Position numbers and translations under genes: made by a program. 64,000 bases of DNA from Eubacterium sp. (lineage in GTDB: Bacteria > Bacillota > Clostridia > Lachnospirales > Lachnospiraceae): positions 293,321 to 357,320 of the forward strand of contig JAFQXO010000011.1 of the NCBI GenBank assembly GCA_017406925.1, written 5' to 3'. The notes below the pieces were generated by a model, which worked only from the letters and a program-made list of their open reading frames with translations, had not been told where the DNA came from and made no database searches. Shown here one piece after another: positions 61,869 through 64,000 of the stretch. Position 1 is the first letter of the stretch. Every line of letters begins with the position of its first letter.

Positions 61869-62803
61869 TAGTCTTCGATTTTTTCAAACATTTCCAACAG
61901 TCTTTCGAGTTCCTCAACTGAATAATACTCAATCTCGATTTTACCCTTGCCGTCTTTCTTGTTGTTAATCGTCACCTTTGTTCCAAAAACATTTTTCAAT
62001 TTTTCAGAAAGCCTTCTATAGTGTGCCTGTTCAGTTGTTGGAATAGGAAGTTTTCTCTGCTTAGGATTTAATGTGTTCTTAACCAGCTTCTCTGTTTCAC
62101 GAACACTTAGTCCCTTATCCACAACTCGCTTGGCTACTTTCTCCTGCAACTCAACTTGCTCTAATGACAGTATTGCTCTCGCATGTCCCGTGGACAATTG
62201 ACCATTTACCACATACTGCTGAACTGCCTCCGGCAATGTAAGTAATCGAATAGAGTTTGTTATCGCAGATCTAGACTTGGATAGTCTCTTCGACAAGTCC
62301 TCCTGGGTCAGTTTGTATTCATCTAATAAATTCTTGTAAGCAGTAGCTTCCTCAATAGGATTCAAATCTTTTCGCTGAATGTTTTCGATGAGCGCAATCT
62401 CTGTAACCTCTTGCTCATTAAAATCTTTAATTACAACAGGCACCTCTTTGAGTTTAGCCATCTTGGCCGCTCTCCAACGACGCTCACCAGCAATGATTTC
62501 ATAATAGTCTTTTTTCTTTTGAACGACTATCGGTTGAATCACTCCATACTGAGAAATAGAATCGGCCAACTCCTCAAGACTATTTTTATCAAAGTCTTTT
62601 CTAGGCTGATCCCTATTAGGCTCAATATCAGATATCTTCAAATAAGTATCTGCAGGCACTTGAACCTCTTTAACTACCTCTTTCACTGTAGTTTTAGGCT
62701 CTTTTGTGGTTTTAGTAGTGCTTTCCGCTATTTTTTCTTTAGGTTTCTGTGGAATAAGCGCATCTACGCCTCTTCCTAAACCTCCTCTTTTTTTAGTAGC
62801 CAT
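61868..62803 (-). CDS. parB: Chromosome-partitioning protein ParB/Spo0J
   Basis: The 311-residue protein binds parS and spreads as a CTP-dependent clamp. The N terminus has a basic arm (KKRGGLGRGVDALIPQ), then the CTP-binding region GERRWRAAKMAKLKEVPVVI (boxes including ENIQRKDLNPIEEA), a helix-turn-helix reading head (LTQEDLSKRLSKSRSAITNSIRLLTLP), and a C-terminal dimerisation domain. A Lys/Thr-rich linker (residues 15-50) precedes the core. It lies 48 bases after parA. Its target sites are at 63692 and 63794. Confidence 0.95.
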   Translation of the reverse strand: MATKKRGGLGRGVDALIPQKPKEKIAESTTKTTKEPKTTVKEVVKEVQVPADTYLKISDIEPNRDQPRKDFDKNSLEELADSISQYGVIQPIVVQKKKDYYEIIAGERRWRAAKMAKLKEVPVVIKDFNEQEVTEIALIENIQRKDLNPIEEATAYKNLLDEYKLTQEDLSKRLSKSRSAITNSIRLLTLPEAVQQYVVNGQLSTGHARAILSLEQVELQEKVAKRVVDKGLSVRETEKLVKNTLNPKQRKLPIPTTEQAHYRRLSEKLKNVFGTKVTINNKKDGKGKIEIEYYSVEELERLLEMFEKIED

Positions 62804-62851
62804 GTTTCCTCCATCAATAATGGTTTACATAATTTTATTTATGTCAACTAT

Positions 62852-63610
62852 TTATCTATTAATTATTTCTTGTGCTAGAGCACGGTATGACTCTGCTCCT
62901 GCTGATTTAGGATCATATTCGCATATTGGAAGGCCGTAACTAGGAGCTTCGGCCAGTCTGACATTACGTGGAATGAGTGTATCGTAGATATAGAGGTGAA
63001 TATTCTCTTTAACATTATCTACAACCTCATCTGATAATCGAGTTCTAGTATCATACATAGTAAATACGATGCCATCAATTTCAAGCATCGCATTTAATCT
63101 ATCTTGAATCAACGTAATAGTATGGATCAGTTGTGACAGTCCTTCCAAAGCATAGTATTCGCACTGGATAGGAACAAGCACTGAATCCGCCGCGGCCATG
63201 GCATTAACAGTCAGAATGTTTAATGATGGCGGACAGTCCACAATCACAAAATCATATTTATCCTTTACGTTGTCAAGTTCTCTTTTTAATATATATTCTC
63301 GGTCATCTACGCCAATCAAATCAATCTCGGCGCCCGCCAAATTCTCGTTTGATGGAAGTACCTGAAGCCCTTTAATAACGCTGTCTGTAAGACAATCGTT
63401 GAACGTGCAGGTTCCCAAAAACAAATCATATATAGTATTATCTAGCTGTTGTTTTACAATTCCAACGCCGCTAGTAGCGTTTCCCTGAGGATCGATATCT
63501 ACAAGTAATACTTTTTTGTCTGCCTCTGCAAGGCATGCTGCAATGTTGATTGCTGTAGTAGTTTTGCCGACGCCGCCCTTTTGATTGGCAATCGCTATTA
63601 TTTTTCCCAT
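62852..63610 (-). CDS. parA: Chromosome-partitioning ATPase ParA/Soj
   Basis: I set the start at the ATG at 63610, which has a GAGGT site and begins MGKIIAIANQ; the frame continues to 63688, but that part lies in the parS region. The 252-residue ATPase has the deviant Walker A KGGVGKTT (residues 11-18), the switch LLVDIDPQGNATSG, and the FVIVDCPPSL Walker B. It binds DNA as an ATP dimer and works with ParB for segregation or DnaA control. Length is that of a chromosomal Soj without an N-terminal regulatory domain. Confidence 0.95.
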   Translation of the reverse strand: MGKIIAIANQKGGVGKTTTAINIAACLAEADKKVLLVDIDPQGNATSGVGIVKQQLDNTIYDLFLGTCTFNDCLTDSVIKGLQVLPSNENLAGAEIDLIGVDDREYILKRELDNVKDKYDFVIVDCPPSLNILTVNAMAAADSVLVPIQCEYYALEGLSQLIHTITLIQDRLNAMLEIDGIVFTMYDTRTRLSDEVVDNVKENIHLYIYDTLIPRNVRLAEAPSYGLPICEYDPKSAGAESYRALAQEIINR

Positions 63611-63682
63611 GTTTTTACCTCGATTCCTTTCTTTGCCCAAGTAGTATTTTAGCATATTTAATACGCTTTTTCTATATATAAA

Positions 63683-63716
63683 AAACAAAAATGTTTCACG
63701 TGAAACATTTTTGTTT
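63683..63716. other. parS: parS site 1, in a 34-bp perfect palindrome
   Basis: The 16-bp ParB target TGTTTCACGTGAAACA occupies 63692-63707 and matches the consensus exactly. Symmetry continues 9 bases on each side (AAACAAAAA / TTTTTGTTT), so the DNA forms a 34-bp perfect palindrome about 70 bases upstream of the parA start. Confidence 0.95.
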
Positions 63717-63784
63717 GTATTTGTTTCCTTTTTTTGATTTCCAAATTAAAAAATTCTTTTCTTCAAGAATTTACTTTTGCATAA

Positions 63785-63818
63785 AAAAAGAAATGTTTCA
63801 CGTGAAACATTTCTTTTT
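63785..63818. other. parS: parS site 2, in a 34-bp perfect palindrome
   Basis: A second exact TGTTTCACGTGAAACA lies at 63794-63809, flanked symmetrically by AAAAAGAAA / TTTCTTTTT. The two parS centres are 102 bases apart. Because it follows the stop codon of the upstream gene and has T-runs, the RNA form could also act as a terminator. Confidence 0.95.
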
Positions 63819-63838
63819 AATCTTGAAAAATAATGTTA

Positions 63839-64000
63839 TTACATATTTCTAATAATGTTTGCCAGTTCAACAATCGCTCTTTTTTGATCAACTCTACAAA
63901 GTTGCAAAACAAAAATTAATTTCTTTTTAAGTTCTCCATTTGGCTTAATGTTAGATTCTTGGCTTGAACTTGTAAGCTCAGGTCTTTCATTTCCGTCTGC
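63839..64000 (-). CDS. C-terminal end of an unidentified gene
   Basis: The minus strand is open from base 64000 to a TAA at 63839-63841: 53 residues, ending ...LIFVLQLCRVDQKRAIVELANIIRNM. The N-terminal part lies outside the window. The first half is polar (Ser, Gln, Pro, Glu), the last ~28 residues look helical. I do not recognise a family; it is not RsmG, which often precedes parA. Support is the open frame and the hairpin 21-54 bases after it. Confidence 0.5.
   Translation of the reverse strand, partial: ADGNERPELTSSSQESNIKPNGELKKKLIFVLQLCRVDQKRAIVELANIIRNM

Noticed and set aside
63839-64000. Partial right-edge gene as rsmG (usual neighbour of parA)
   Set aside because: The C-terminal sequence does not resemble RsmG and is too short to name.
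1-64000. CRISPR arrays
   Set aside because: No regularly spaced short direct repeats were seen; the repeats at the left end are diverged coding modules.

Overview
The window looks like chromosome from a low-G+C Gram-positive anaerobe of the class Clostridia, most likely a Lachnospiraceae relative. This is inferred from gene content and order: a gdpP-rplI-dnaB block, parA-parB-DUF4446-serS, a V/A-type ATPase operon, a clostridial-style 2[4Fe-4S] ferredoxin, several CDP-glycerol glycerophosphotransferases, strong AGGAGG ribosome sites and single-membrane surface proteins. Two perfect parS sites beside parAB, together with gdpP-rplI-dnaB, suggest the origin-proximal part of the chromosome. I see no rRNA, CRISPR array, insertion sequence or prophage.

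Layout. 1-3954 (minus, runs off the left edge): a secreted protein made of about six ~230-residue modules of two alternating types. 4128-7079 (minus): a zinc/manganese-type ABC importer (znuA-znuC-znuB) with an accessory lipoprotein. 7214-7857 (plus): a Phd/Doc toxin-antitoxin pair. 7858-13841 (minus): a tightly packed seven-gene operon (yhaM-like nuclease, rlmD, VanX-like dipeptidase, YjbR-MGMT fusion, AlkD-like protein, alpha/beta hydrolase, patatin). 13937-18055 (plus): mutS2 and a two-component system. 18172-18345 (plus): ferredoxin. 18396-24390 (minus): mtnN-pgi-gdpP-rplI-dnaB. 24458-34551: a teichoic-acid or capsule-like poly(glycerol phosphate) locus with an initiating polyprenyl glycosylphosphotransferase, a GT2 enzyme, four glycerophosphotransferases, TagD and the TagGH exporter. 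34727-37249 (plus): an LCP ligase-type protein and murG. 37272-42995: a membrane DUF6273-like protein, a secreted Lys/Tyr-rich protein, an operon of two ATP-grasp ligases with DUF5662 and HIT proteins, and a lipoprotein. 43038-45605 (minus): a fifth, largest glycerophosphotransferase. 45759-47918: tRNA-Lys, an AI-2E family transporter and trmB. 48049-56512 (plus): a nine-gene V/A-ATPase operon. 56584-58787 (plus): a D,D-carboxypeptidase and a tyrosine-recombinase-like protein lacking key catalytic residues. 58840-63610 (minus): an exonuclease, tRNA-Arg, serS, DUF4446, parB and parA. 63692-63809: two parS sites. 63839-64000: the C-terminal end of an unidentified gene.

Functional threads. Much of the window concerns the cell envelope: glycerol-phosphate polymer synthesis and export, LCP attachment, MurG, DacA, VanX-like D,D-dipeptidase and surface proteins. 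A second theme is nucleic-acid maintenance: MutS2, AlkD, MGMT, DnaB, ParABS, exonucleases and rRNA/tRNA methyltransferases. The points I consider most worth following are the degenerate recombinase (58047-58787), the coupled ATP-grasp pair (40611-42265), the alternating-module surface protein, the 34-bp parS-centred palindromes, and an excess of short TGCC-NNN-GGCA palindromes scattered mostly inside genes. All assignments come from reading the sequence; none was confirmed by database search.
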